Shown in pieces: positions 1 to 11,487 of a DNA stretch of 64,000 bases. Under the pieces are notes generated by a model. The model made no database searches and was not told where the DNA came from. It saw nothing but the letters and a program-made list of their open reading frames with translations. The translations under genes and the position numbers were made by a program. Positions within the stretch are counted from its first letter, which is position 1. Every line of letters starts with the position of its first letter. Origin of the DNA: G965215145 sp965215145 (lineage in GTDB: Bacteria; Bacteroidota; Rhodothermia; Rhodothermales; JANQRZ01); the NCBI GenBank assembly GCA_965215145.1, contig OZ244038.1:2976001-3040000 (forward strand), in the 5' to 3' direction.

Positions 1-1133
1 GCCATCACGAACAGCTCGTTCGCGTGCATCGGCGTGCTCGCGGCGAAGGCGACGACGCTCCCGCCCTCGGCGGCGGAGATGCTGCTGAACGCCGCCATCC
101 CGCCGGGCACCAGCGTCTCGGGCGGGCCACCCTCCCAGCTCACCAACTCGATGCCGGACTCGACGCCGCGGTCGACGGCGTAGCGGATCGTGTCCTCGTC
201 CTCCCAGGTGATGCTCGTCACCTGCCCGTCGGTGAGGCCGGGCAGCGCGTCCCGGAACGCGCCCGTCGTGGCGTCGGCCACCATGAGGCGGCCGTCCTTC
301 GGGTCGTTGAGGTCCGCGGCGGAGATGAAGGCGAGGTGCCGCCCGCTCGGACTCCAGGCCATCGCGCCGAGCTTACCGGGGTTGTCGATGCGGGCGAGGA
401 CGCGGCCGGTCTCGGCGTCGAGGATGCGGATCCGCTTGTCCATGTAGGACTCGTCCACCAGCGCGTTCGGCGCGGCGGCGACGGCGAGGCGGTCGCCGGA
501 GGGGCTCCACGCGAGGCCGTGGACGGTGCCCGGCAGGTCCACCTTCCGGGGTGCCGTGTCGGCCGAGGCGATCCAGAGGTGACGGTCCACGACGCCCTCC
601 TCGTAGACCTCCGGCTCGTAGGGGAGCACGGCGTCCTCCTCCTCCATCATCGACTCGGGCGCGACGAAGGCGACGGCCTCCCCGTTCGGGTGCCACGCGT
701 AGTCTCCGATGGCGGTGCCGAACATGAGGAAGCGCTGCACGTCGCTGCCGTCGGGGCGGAGGGTGTAGAGCGCCGTCCGCTCGTCACCCTCGCGCTGGGT
801 GCGGAGGGAGATGCGCTCGCCGTCGGGCGTCCATCCGAGCCCGCTGACAGAGACGGCGCCGGTCCAGAGCCCCTCCGAGGTGCCGGCCTCGACATCGTAG
901 ACGTGGAGCTCGGTGTGGGGCGTCGCGTTCTCCTCGAAGGGGTCGCGCGGGACGCTGACGGTGTAGGCCACGTAGTCCCCGCCCGGCGAGACAGCGACGT
1001 CGCCGACGGTCTGCATCCGGGCCACGTCGAGGGGCGAGAGCACGTCGGACTGGGCCCACGCGGCGGGGGCGAGCGTGAGGGCCACGAGCAGCATCCCGAG
1101 GAGGCGCGGGCGGAGGGCGGGGGGAGGTAGCAT
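1..1133 (-). CDS. S9-family prolyl oligopeptidase-like peptidase, N-terminal part (runs off the window)
   Basis: The minus-strand frame from the ATG at 1133 stays open to the left edge, giving about 377 residues with no stop. A hydrophobic signal peptide ending near AWAQ is followed by WD40/TolB-like beta-propeller blades with repeated G-W-(S/T)-P-(S/D)-G-x-R motifs. This is the propeller half of DPP-IV/acylaminoacyl-peptidase type S9 proteins; the alpha/beta-hydrolase half with the catalytic Ser-Asp-His would lie beyond position 1. A periplasmic or secreted exopeptidase role is expected. Because the catalytic domain is not visible, a pure TolB-like protein is possible. Confidence 0.72.
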   Translation of the reverse strand, partial: MLPPPALRPRLLGMLLVALTLAPAAWAQSDVLSPLDVARMQTVGDVAVSPGGDYVAYTVSVPRDPFEENATPHTELHVYDVEAGTSEGLWTGAVSVSGLGWTPDGERISLRTQREGDERTALYTLRPDGSDVQRFLMFGTAIGDYAWHPNGEAVAFVAPESMMEEEDAVLPYEPEVYEEGVVDRHLWIASADTAPRKVDLPGTVHGLAWSPSGDRLAVAAAPNALVDESYMDKRIRILDAETGRVLARIDNPGKLGAMAWSPSGRHLAFISAADLNDPKDGRLMVADATTGAFRDALPGLTDGQVTSITWEDEDTIRYAVDRGVESGIELVSWEGGPPETLVPGGMAAFSSISAAEGGSVVAFAASTPMHANELFVM

Positions 1134-1254
1134 GGCGGAGCGGAAGGGCCTTTGAGAGGGAGGTTCGAGTGAGAGGGAGGTTCGAGAGGTGGAGATACGG
1201 GCTTGGCTGCGCCCCGATCCCGCTAAGCGAAGGGGGAGCGCTACGGGGCGCGTG

Positions 1255-1857
1255 GGCGAGGCCGGCAACGCGTCGGGATCGGCCGCGTCCGCAGCCGGCA
1301 CTCCGAGCGCTTCGAGCGCGGCGTCGTGATCATTGACGAGCCCGGTCTCCTGGTACCAGAAGGCGCTGACGAGGGCGAGGAGGCTATGGTAGTTCCGTGC
1401 GATGCCCAACGAGCCGCCCGTGTAGACCTGGTCGTAGATACGCCCCCCACCGTTTGTGTCTATATGCGGTAGGCGTCCTGCGCCTCGTAAGCCCGCGCCG
1501 CAATCAGGACCTCCTCGTAGTCCATGTAAGCCACAGCGCCCGTGGCGTGGGCGGCTTCCCACGCAGTCGAGAGCAGCTCGGCGGGGTCTACGAAGCCTCG
1601 TTCGAAGAGGTGCAGGGCGACGACCGCGACCCCGCGACGGGCCGCTTCCGCAGCGTGTCCTGAAGCGCCTCGTGGTAGTCGCGAGAGTCTGCTGCTGCTT
1701 CACGGTTGAGCGCCGACTCCTCGCGGATGCTGTCGAGGGCGTGCTCGGCGAGCGCCGCGTCGTTGCGCGCCTCGCGCCACTCGTTGGCCGCGAAGGCGAG
1801 CCCCACGTCGAGCGCGACGAAGAGGGCGGTGCGGACGGCCTGGCCGAGGCCGGGCAT
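1255..1857 (-). pseudogene. Frameshifted single-pass membrane protein (DUF6090-like)
   Basis: Three consecutive minus-strand frames together read like one protein. From the ATG at 1857 the first gives a membrane segment (ALFVALDVGLAFAANEW) then EARNDAALAEHALDSIREE, typical of DUF6090-like proteins with one N-terminal helix. Near 1650 the homologous reading moves to another frame (LFERGFVDPAELLSTAWEAA) until a TAG near 1460. It then moves again (IYDQVYTGGSLGIARNYHS), and that frame has no stop before the ATG of the downstream peptidase. Two frameshifts are the simplest explanation. The family name is from pattern recall; the right-hand limit is the ATG and the left limit is approximate. Confidence 0.6.
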
Positions 1858-1900
1858 CGGAGACGAGGCGGACGCGGAACGAGAAGCTAGCCCCCGCGCG

Positions 1901-1909
1901 TAACTTCGG
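1901..1909 (+). promoter_or_regulatory. Putative -7 promoter box for the 38-aa ORF
   Basis: TAACTTCGG lies 38 nt before the ATG at 1939 and fits the TAnnTT(C/G) box recurring before starts in this window. No clear -33 element was identified. Confidence 0.4.
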
Positions 1910-1938
1910 CCCCTCCTCCCGAACAAGCCCCTCTCCCG

Positions 1939-2055
1939 ATGAACAACATCTTCCGCGCCCTCATCGCCGGCTACGGCGCCAAGAAGCTCGGTGGCGGCTG
2001 CATCTCGACCGTCCTCGTCTTCATCCTCCTCTGGGCGCTGCTCGGCGCCTGCTGA
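1939..2055 (+). CDS. 38-residue membrane peptide
   Basis: A short ORF (ATG at 1939, TGA at 2053-2055) begins with a basic, amphipathic stretch (FRALIAGYGAKKLGGGC) and ends in one strongly hydrophobic helix, ISTVLVFILLWALLGAC. It is preceded by a pyrimidine-rich leader and a TAACTTCG promoter-like box 38 nt upstream, the same arrangement as longer genes here, which supports real expression. It points away from the pseudogene and converges on recN. Function is unknown; a small inner-membrane peptide is the most that can be said. Confidence 0.5.
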   Translation: MNNIFRALIAGYGAKKLGGGCISTVLVFILLWALLGAC

Positions 2056-2071
2056 CCCGATTTGCGGGGCG

Positions 2072-3811
2072 CTACCCCTCGCGGCGCCCGGCCTCGATCA
2101 GCTCGCGGGCGCTCGTGAGCGCGGCCTCGCTCAGCGTCTCCCCCGCCACCATCGCGGCGATCCCGCGCGTGCGGGCCTCGCCCTCCAGCGGCCGGATGCT
2201 CGTCCGCGTCCGGGCCTCGCCGTCGGCGTCGTCGGCGACGTGTTTTTCTACGAGGTAGTGGCGGTCGCCGAGGGCGGCGATCTGGGGGAGGTGGCTGATG
2301 GCGACGATCTGGTGGTAGGCCCCGAGCCGCTGCATGCTCTCCCCCACTCGCCGCGCGATCTCGCCCGAGATGCCGACGTCGATCTCGTCGAAGACGAGGA
2401 TCGGGAGGCGCTCGCTCTTGGCGAGGACGGACTTCAGCGCCAGCATGGTCCGGCTGACCTCGCCGCCGGAGGCCACCTTCGCGAGCGGGCGCGGCGGCTC
2501 GCCGGGGTTGGTCGAGATGTAGAACTCGGCGCGGTCGGCGCCGGAGGGGCGGGCGCGGACGCGCTCGGTGCGGGGGCCGTCGGGCCAAGCGATCCAGCCC
2601 GCGGGGTCGGCCTCGCGCTCGAAGTGGACGACGAAGTCGGCGTGGGCCATGCCGAGGTCGGCGAGCTCCTCCTTGATGGCGTGCTCCGTGCGCTCGGCGG
2701 CCTCGTGGCGCTTCTGGCTCAGCCGGTAGGCCGCCTTCGAGAGCCGCCCCTGCGCCCCGGCGATCCGCCCGTCGAGCCGGCCGATGGCGCCCTTGAAGTC
2801 GGCCGCGAGCGCGTGGGTCTCCCCGATCTCGCGGCGGTGCTCCAGGATGGCTTCGAGCGAGGGGCCGTACTTCCGCTTGAGCCCGTCGAGCTGCCCCATC
2901 CGCTCGCGGATGTGCTCCAGCCGCTCGGGGTTGAACTCGACGCGGGCGTTGTAGTCCTGGAGGAACTTGGCCGCCTCCTCGACGACGACCTCGGCGCCGG
3001 TCACCTCCCGGAGCGTCTCCTCGAAGGCGCTGTCGATGCGGGCGAGGTCGCGGAGCGCGTTGCGGGCGACGATGAGCCGGTCATAGATGGCGTCCTCCGC
3101 CTCGTAGAGCAGTTCGTGCAGCGAGGCCGTCGCCTCGAAGAGCCCCTCGGCGTTCTCCAGGATGCGCCGCTCGGCCTCCAGCTTGTCCTCCTCCCCCGGC
3201 TTCGGGTCGACGTCGTCGATCTCGCCGATCTGGAACTCGATGAGTTGCTGCTGCTGGGCGAGCTCGCGCTCGCGCTTGGCGAGGTCGGCCCGCTCCTTCC
3301 GGAGCCGCGCCACCTCGCCGTAGTGGACGGCGTAGGTCTCGACGAGCCCGCCGAGCCCGCCGAAGTCGTCGAGCAGCTCGAGGTGGGTCTCGGTGCGGAG
3401 CAGGCTCTGGTGCTCGTGCTGCCCGTGGAGGTCGATGAGGTGGCCGGCGACCTCGCGGAGCACGGTCAGCTTGGCGGGGGTGTCGTTGACGAAGGCGCGG
3501 CTGTGGGTCGGGGTGACCTCGCGGCGGACGATCAGCACGCCGCCCTCGTGAGGCTCGATGCCGAAGCGCCGGAGGGCGTCCCGGATGCGCCCCTGCTCGG
3601 CGTCGTCGAAGACGCCCTCGACCACGGCCTTCTTCGCGCCCGTCCTGATGGCCTCCGTCGAGGCCCGCTCGCCGAGGATGAGCTTGAGCGCGCCGAGCAG
3701 GATGCTCTTGCCCGCGCCGGTCTCGCCGGTGATCACGTTGAGCCCACTGCCGAACTCGACCTCGAGCTCGTCGATCAGCGCGTAGTCCCGGACGTAGAGG
3801 CTGCGGAGCAC
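2072..3811 (-). CDS. recN: DNA repair protein RecN
   Basis: A 579-residue SMC-like ATPase of normal RecN length. The N-terminus has the RecN opening LRSLYVRDYALIDELEVEF and Walker A GETGAGKS at about residues 28-35. The middle is a long charged coiled coil. The C-terminus has the ABC signature SGGEVSRTMLALK and Walker B LVFDEIDVGISG. RecN joins and protects DNA ends during recombinational double-strand break repair and is normally SOS-induced. No LexA-type operator was recognised upstream, where a TA module lies on the same strand 20 nt away. Confidence 0.95.
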   Translation of the reverse strand: MLRSLYVRDYALIDELEVEFGSGLNVITGETGAGKSILLGALKLILGERASTEAIRTGAKKAVVEGVFDDAEQGRIRDALRRFGIEPHEGGVLIVRREVTPTHSRAFVNDTPAKLTVLREVAGHLIDLHGQHEHQSLLRTETHLELLDDFGGLGGLVETYAVHYGEVARLRKERADLAKRERELAQQQQLIEFQIGEIDDVDPKPGEEDKLEAERRILENAEGLFEATASLHELLYEAEDAIYDRLIVARNALRDLARIDSAFEETLREVTGAEVVVEEAAKFLQDYNARVEFNPERLEHIRERMGQLDGLKRKYGPSLEAILEHRREIGETHALAADFKGAIGRLDGRIAGAQGRLSKAAYRLSQKRHEAAERTEHAIKEELADLGMAHADFVVHFEREADPAGWIAWPDGPRTERVRARPSGADRAEFYISTNPGEPPRPLAKVASGGEVSRTMLALKSVLAKSERLPILVFDEIDVGISGEIARRVGESMQRLGAYHQIVAISHLPQIAALGDRHYLVEKHVADDADGEARTRTSIRPLEGEARTRGIAAMVAGETLSEAALTSARELIEAGRREG

Positions 3812-3831
3812 GGTGTTGGGAGAGGGGGAGG

Positions 3832-4134
3832 CTACTCCGTCCCGTAGCCTCCGAACTGGCGCGACGAGTGCAGGACGGTCAGGATCAGCACGTCTTCATC
3901 TGCCCCGTCAACATGATACATGATCCGGTACTCCCGATAGATGACCTCCCGGAGCTCTTCCTCCTCAGCCTCGGGAATCACACGGCCCGACCGAGGGAAC
4001 GCCTCCAGCCTCCGCGTGGCCTCGAACACCTTCTCCTCGAAGCGCTCTGCGTAGGAGGGGGCTACGTCGCGGAGATAATCGGAGATGGACTCCAGATCCT
4101 TCCGGGCCTGCGCTGACCACCGCACCGTCGCCAC
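3832..4134 (-). CDS. ParE/RelE-family toxin
   Basis: A 100-residue protein starting at a GTG (4134) one base after the antitoxin stop. It carries the ParE/RelE fold signature: helices containing ARKDLESISDYL and the strand block RRLEAFPRSGRVIPE...LREVIYREYRIMYHV, ending VLILTVLHSSRQF. Length and motifs are typical. RelE-type members cleave mRNA and ParE-type members inhibit gyrase; the sequence does not decide between them. It is paralogous to the toxin at 20520-20894. Confidence 0.88.
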   Translation of the reverse strand: MATVRWSAQARKDLESISDYLRDVAPSYAERFEEKVFEATRRLEAFPRSGRVIPEAEEEELREVIYREYRIMYHVDGADEDVLILTVLHSSRQFGGYGTE

Positions 4135-4135
4135 G

Positions 4136-4339
4136 TCACTCGGCTCCCGAGCCGCGGCGCCGGCGGAAGTGGGCTTCGACCTCTGCTTGCGTCATCGTCT
4201 CGCCCTCCGCCCCCTCCCGGAGGCCCTGCTCGATCTTGTGCAGGACGAAGAGGCGCTCGAAGGCGTCGTCGAGCGTCGCGTCGTCGGGAAGCTCGGCGAC
4301 GGCGCGGACGATGGCGGACTTGGTGATGACGGGGGACAT
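4136..4339 (-). CDS. Antitoxin partner of ParE-type toxin
   Basis: A 67-residue acidic, helical protein beginning MSPVITKSAIVRAV. The start at 4339 is preferred to an upstream in-frame start at 4399 because homology with the second antitoxin (20882-21073) begins here. Shared features are a hydrophobic opening helix, an (F/M)ERL/I-(F/Y)-(V/M)-L-x-KIE core and a glutamate/glutamine-rich tail. Its stop lies 1 nt before the toxin start, so the pair is likely translationally coupled. No named antitoxin family (Phd, RHH, HTH) could be assigned. Confidence 0.75.
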   Translation of the reverse strand: MSPVITKSAIVRAVAELPDDATLDDAFERLFVLHKIEQGLREGAEGETMTQAEVEAHFRRRRGSGAE

Positions 4340-4669
4340 GGCAGGTTCAACGTGATGCTCCAGAGCAACCCCCACCGGGGGGCCGATGTTCTCCGGCACG
4401 TCGGCGACCAGTTCGTTTCACCGAACCCCTCCTCCATCATTCAAAGTCTGCGCTTTCTGCCAGGGTACCGTTGCACTTGTCCGGCCGGAGCCCTACGTTG
4501 GGAGACCCCCGCGTGCCCCGGCAGCATCCGCCGCGTGGCGGTGTGGGTGAAATCCGCCGGGGAGTGGCGTGCGGCGACGGCTTTTTGCGTGGTAGCGAGA
4601 AGAGCCGCCCCCCACGTCGTCACCGACTCCGCAGTTTCTGCCCGTTCCTCCCTTCCAGCCCCTCGACCC
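4340..4669. promoter_or_regulatory. Divergent upstream region of the TA module and the FG-GAP gene
   Basis: No gene is seen. An inverted repeat at 4411-4426 (GTTCG, 6-nt spacer, CGAAC) lies 72 nt before the antitoxin start and could be an autoregulatory operator. The right half ends in a pyrimidine-rich leader before the ATG at 4670. No convincing -7 box was found for the FG-GAP gene. Confidence 0.3.
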
Positions 4670-4893
4670 ATGCATCCCGCCCGCTGCGTCTCCCGCTTGC
4701 CCCTGTTTCTCGCGCTGCTCCTGCTCGCGTCCGCCCCAGCGGCAGCGCAGGATCTCCTTTACACGCTTACCTCTCCGAACGAGGAAGAGGACGGTCGCTT
4801 CAGCAACGCCGTAGCGGCTGTGCCTGACGCGGACGGTGATGGATTCGGTGACCTCCTCATCGGGGCGCGTAGCGAAGACCCCGGCGCAGCCCC

Positions 4894-4896
4894 TAG
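4894..4896. repeat. Left 3-bp target site duplication (TAG)
   Basis: TAG at 4894-4896 directly precedes the left IS terminus and is repeated at 6261-6263. The uninterrupted gene would carry a single TAG inside CCTAGT, out of frame as a stop. Confidence 0.85.
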
Positions 4897-4953
4897 GCCG
4901 TGTGAGACAAATCGGTTCGGCGTGACGTTGCCCCGGCTCCAGCCCCCGCCGCC

Positions 4954-6263
4954 ATGCCGCTCCTGACTGACCCCGAGTGGGCCGCCCTCAAAGCCGCCCT
5001 CAAAGCCGCCCTCGACCACGCCCGCTCCGGTCGAGGCCGCCCCGTCCGCGACGAGCGCGCCACCGTCGAGGGCGTCGTCTGGCGCCTCAAGAACGGCCCA
5101 CCCTGGCGCGCCGTCCCCGCCGAGTTCGGGCCCTGGTGGCGCGCCGCCCAACTCCACAAGCGCTGGTCCCGTTCGGGCGTCTGGGAGCGGGCCTTCGAGC
5201 ACCTCCGCGACACCGGGCGCGCTGACCTCGCCGCGGTCATGCTCGACGGGACCGTCGTGCGCGCCCACCCCAAGGCGGCGGGGGCGAAGAAGGGGGCTCC
5301 CGACGCTACGGCCCCCTCCGAGACGTAGCGCTCCGAGACGTAGCGCTCCGAGACGTAGCGCTCCGAGACGTAGCGCTCCGAGACGTAGCGCTCCGAGACG
5401 TAGCGCTCCGAGACGTAGCGCTCCGAGACGTAGCGCTCCGAGACGTAGCGCTCCGAGACGTAGCGCTCCGAGACGTAGCGCTCCGAGACGTAGCGCTCCG
5501 AGACGTAGCGCTCCGAGACGTAGCGCTCCGAGACGTAGCGCTCCGAGACGTAGCGCTCCGAGACGTAGCGCTCCGAGACGTAGCGCTCCGAGACGTAGCG
5601 CTCCGAGACGTAGCGCTCCGAGACGTAGCGCTCCGAGACGTAGCGCTCCGAGACGTAGCGCTCCGAGACGTAGCGCTCCGAGACGTAGCGCTCCGAGACG
5701 TAGCGCTCCGAGACGTAGCGCTCCGAGACGTAGCGCTCCGAGACGTAGCGCTCCGAGACGTAGCGCTCGGGCGCAGCCGGGGCGGCTTCGGCACGAAGGC
5801 CGTCGTCGCCTGTGACCGCCGGGGCCGGGCGCTCGCGTTCCGGCTGCTGCCGGGGCACCGCTCGGAGCTCCGCGTGGCCGACGCGCTCCTGGTCGCCGTG
5901 GTCGGGCTCGGCCGCGTGGGCCGGGTCGTCTGCGACCGGGGGTACTCGTCGGCCTCGTGGCGGGCGGGGATCCGGATCGCCGGAGCCGAGCCCGTCGTCG
6001 CGGCCAACCGGACGCACCCGGCCGTGGCCTACGACCGAGCGGCCTACGACCGAGCGGCCTACGACCGAGCGGCCTACGACCGAGCGGCCTACGACCGGGG
6101 GGCCTACCGCGAGCGGCACCGGGTAGAGCAACTGTGGGGCCGACTCAAGGAGTGGCGGGCGGTGGCGACGCGCTACGAGAAGACGGCCGAGAGCTACCTC
6201 GGCGCGCTCCACGTGGCGGCGGCGGTGGACTGGATCAAGCATGGATTGTCTCACACGGCCTAG
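4954..6263 (+). CDS. IS5-family DDE transposase, expressed by -1 frameshift
   Basis: The first frame (ATG 4954 to TAG 5326-5328) encodes the N-terminal domain, with the WRLKNGPPWRAVP block and first catalytic Asp in MLDGTVVRAH. The rest lies in the -1 frame: LGRSRGGFGTKAVV, second Asp in VCDRGYSS, and Glu in RHRVEQLWGRLKEWRAV. The frames overlap around an AAGGGGG run at 5290-5296, a plausible slippery site. The -1 frame stays open through the 30-copy repeat, reading (LRDVA)n, so a full-length protein of about 435 residues is possible. The TAG stop (6261-6263) is supplied by the target duplication. Activity with a 150-residue insertion is unknown. Confidence 0.8.
5316..5765 (+). repeat. 15-bp minisatellite, 30 perfect copies, inside the transposase gene
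   Basis: The unit CTCCGAGACGTAGCG is repeated 30 times without a mismatch over 450 bp. Unit length is a multiple of three, so the -1 frame codes for LRDVA repeats. The first frame meets TAG in every unit, and the opposite strand reads YVSER repeats. The array sits exactly where the two transposase frames meet, just before the conserved LGRSRGGF motif. Confidence 0.97.
6026..6115 (+). repeat. Second 15-bp in-frame repeat in the transposase
   Basis: GGCCTACGACCGAGC is present in four perfect copies (6026-6085), then one variant (6086-6100) and a degenerate sixth (6101-6115). It codes for AYDRA repeats directly before the RERHRVEQ segment with the catalytic Glu. Related transposases normally have one such segment, so this is a second in-frame expansion of the same unit length. 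Confidence 0.9.
6261..6263. repeat. Right 3-bp target site duplication (TAG), also the transposase stop codon
   Basis: TAG directly follows the right terminus at 6260 and matches 4894-4896. It is in frame with the transposase and forms its stop codon. Confidence 0.85.
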
Positions 6264-7856
6264 TCCCGATGCTGCTGGCCGGGCTTACCTCTACAGTGGC
6301 GCTACCGGCGCGCTCCTCTTCGAACTCCAATCGCCTAATGAGGAAAACCGGGGCTTCTTCGGATTCTCGGTGGCGGGCGTACCCGACACCGACGGTGACG
6401 GTCGTGGCGACCTCCTCATTGGTGCCCAGGGAGAGGGCCTCGCTTACCTCTTTAGTGGCGCCACCGGCGTGCTCCTCCTCGAACTCGAATCGCCGAAGAG
6501 CCAAGGTGGCCAATTCGGTGGCTCTGTAGCAGGCGTGCCTGACGCCGACGGCGATGGTCGAGGCGACCTTCTCATCGGTGAGTTCAGCCAAGCTTACCTC
6601 TTCAGCGGTGCCACCGGAACGCCCCTCCACACACTGCAACTCCCTGGTTTGGTCATCAACTCACTGGCGGGGGTGCCGGATGCTGATGGTGATGGGCGCG
6701 GTGACCTCCTCATCGGGGACCTCAACTCTGATCTTCCAGGCCTTCAGAATGCTGGCCGGGCCTACCTCTTCAGCGGCGCCACAGGCGGTCTCCTCCACAC
6801 GCTGGAGTCTCCCAATCCTGAGGTGAGCGGCTACTTCGGCGAGTCAGTAGCAGGCGTGCCGGATGCTGATGGCGATGGGCGCGGCGACCTCTTCGTCGGC
6901 GCACCCGGCGAGGACCCCGGTACCAGCCCTACCAGTGCTGGCCGTGCCTACCTCTTCAGTGGTAACACGGGCGCTCCCCTCTTCGAGCTTCAGTCACCCA
7001 ACGAAGAATTCCAGGGCAGCTTCGGGTACTCAGTCGCGGGTGTGCCGGACACCGACGGCGACGGGCGCGGCGACCTTCTCGTTGGAGCTAATCAGGAGGA
7101 CCCCGGTGCGAGCCTCAGAAACGCTGGACGCGCCTACCTCTTCAGCGGCGCCTCCGGCTCCGGCTTCGACCTTACCGCCACGGCGCTCACCTCGCTGACG
7201 GTCGCCCCTGGCGGCTCAGTGCAGTTTGCCTACACCGTCACTAACGGCACCGACGCCGCCGTCTCCGGCGACCTCTTCTTCATCGCCCGCCAGGGCACGA
7301 GCACCGTCGCCTCAGGCCGCATCCTCTCGGGCACGCTCGGAGCCGGGGAGACGACCACGGGCACGTTCGTGCAGCAGGTGCCGCTGGGCGCTCCGGTGGG
7401 CACGTACACCTACGACCTCAACATCGGCCAATTCCCCTCCGCCATCGCCGACACCGAGACGTTTACCGCCGTCGTCACCCCGGCGGCCCGGCCCGGCAGC
7501 GGGGACGGCTCGGTCGGGTGGGCGGTGCTCGACGCGGGACCGTGGCAGCCGGAGGCCGCACCGACGCAGGCAGCGGCGCAGGCCACCATGCCGTCGACGC
7601 CCGCGCTCTCAGCCTACCCCAACCCGTTCCGCACCCGCTCGTCGCTTCGGTTCACGCTCGGCAAGGCGTCGCCCGTCTGGCTGGCGATCTATGATGTGCT
7701 CGGCCGCGAGGTGGCTGTCCTCACCGACGGCGTCCTCGACGCCGGCCCACACGAGGTGACGTTCGATGGCTCGGACCTCCCGAGCGGGGTGTACCTCTGG
7801 CGGTTGGAGGCGAACGACTGGGTTGAGACGGGCCGACTGACGATCGTGCGCTAACA

Positions 7857-7977
7857 GACCCCCCGTTCGGGAAGCGCGTCGGGCTGCGCCCTCAGGCGCT
7901 CCCCAAACTGTCCCCCTTCAGAAGGGGGACAGCTCCTTCGGCTCTGAGCGAAGCGATAGCCGGAGAAGCGGGGGGTC
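7857..7977. repeat. Nested palindromic intergenic repeat, family A copy 1
   Basis: The outer arms are GACCCCCCG (7857-7865) and CGGGGGGTC (7969-7977). The inner 25-bp palindrome at 7908-7932 has arms CTGTCCCCCTTC and GAAGGGGGACAG. It lies between convergent gene ends (FG-GAP gene and secA), where it could terminate transcription from both sides. Related copies are at 30682, 32243, 56037 and 58946. Confidence 0.9.
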
Positions 7978-7989
7978 TGAGGGGACACC

Positions 7990-11487
<3,498 letters not shown>

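Larger units (their letters stand above)
4897..6260 (+). mobile_element. IS5 family (IS427-group-like) insertion sequence
   Basis: The element is 1364 bp. It is bounded by near-perfect inverted termini: GGCCGTGTGAGACAA at the left and its complement TTGTCTCACACGGCC at 6246-6260. It is flanked by TAG duplications. The transposase is encoded in two overlapping frames, as in IS427-group elements. Without the 450-bp repeat block it would be about 0.9 kb, the usual size. The interrupted host gene and clean ends point to a recent insertion. Confidence 0.92.
4670..7854 (+). pseudogene. FG-GAP repeat T9SS cargo gene, interrupted by an IS element
   Basis: The gene starts at ATG 4670 with a signal peptide ending AAAQ, then runs into the IS at 4896. 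It resumes at 6264. Removing 4897-6263 (IS plus one TAG duplicate) restores one frame, ...EDPGAAPSPDAAGRAYLYSG..., which matches the repeat pattern elsewhere in the protein (EDPGTSPTSAGRAYLFSG). The intact product would have 605 residues: several FG-GAP/integrin-alpha-like blades with calcium-binding DxDGDGxxD loops, an Ig-like domain, and a T9SS type A tail (YPNPF... YDVLGREVAVL... GVYLWRLE). It would be secreted or cell-surface. It is paralogous to 26681-28729. Confidence 0.9.

Noticed and set aside
1241..1450. Short minus-strand ORF starting MGGVSTTRS
   Set aside because: It is an alternate frame over the membrane-protein pseudogene; the coherent reading is in the neighbouring frame.
4893..6254. 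453-residue minus-strand ORF with YVSER pentapeptide repeats
   Set aside because: It is the complement of the IS transposase. The repeat unit happens to be open in several frames, and the non-repeat parts show no family features.
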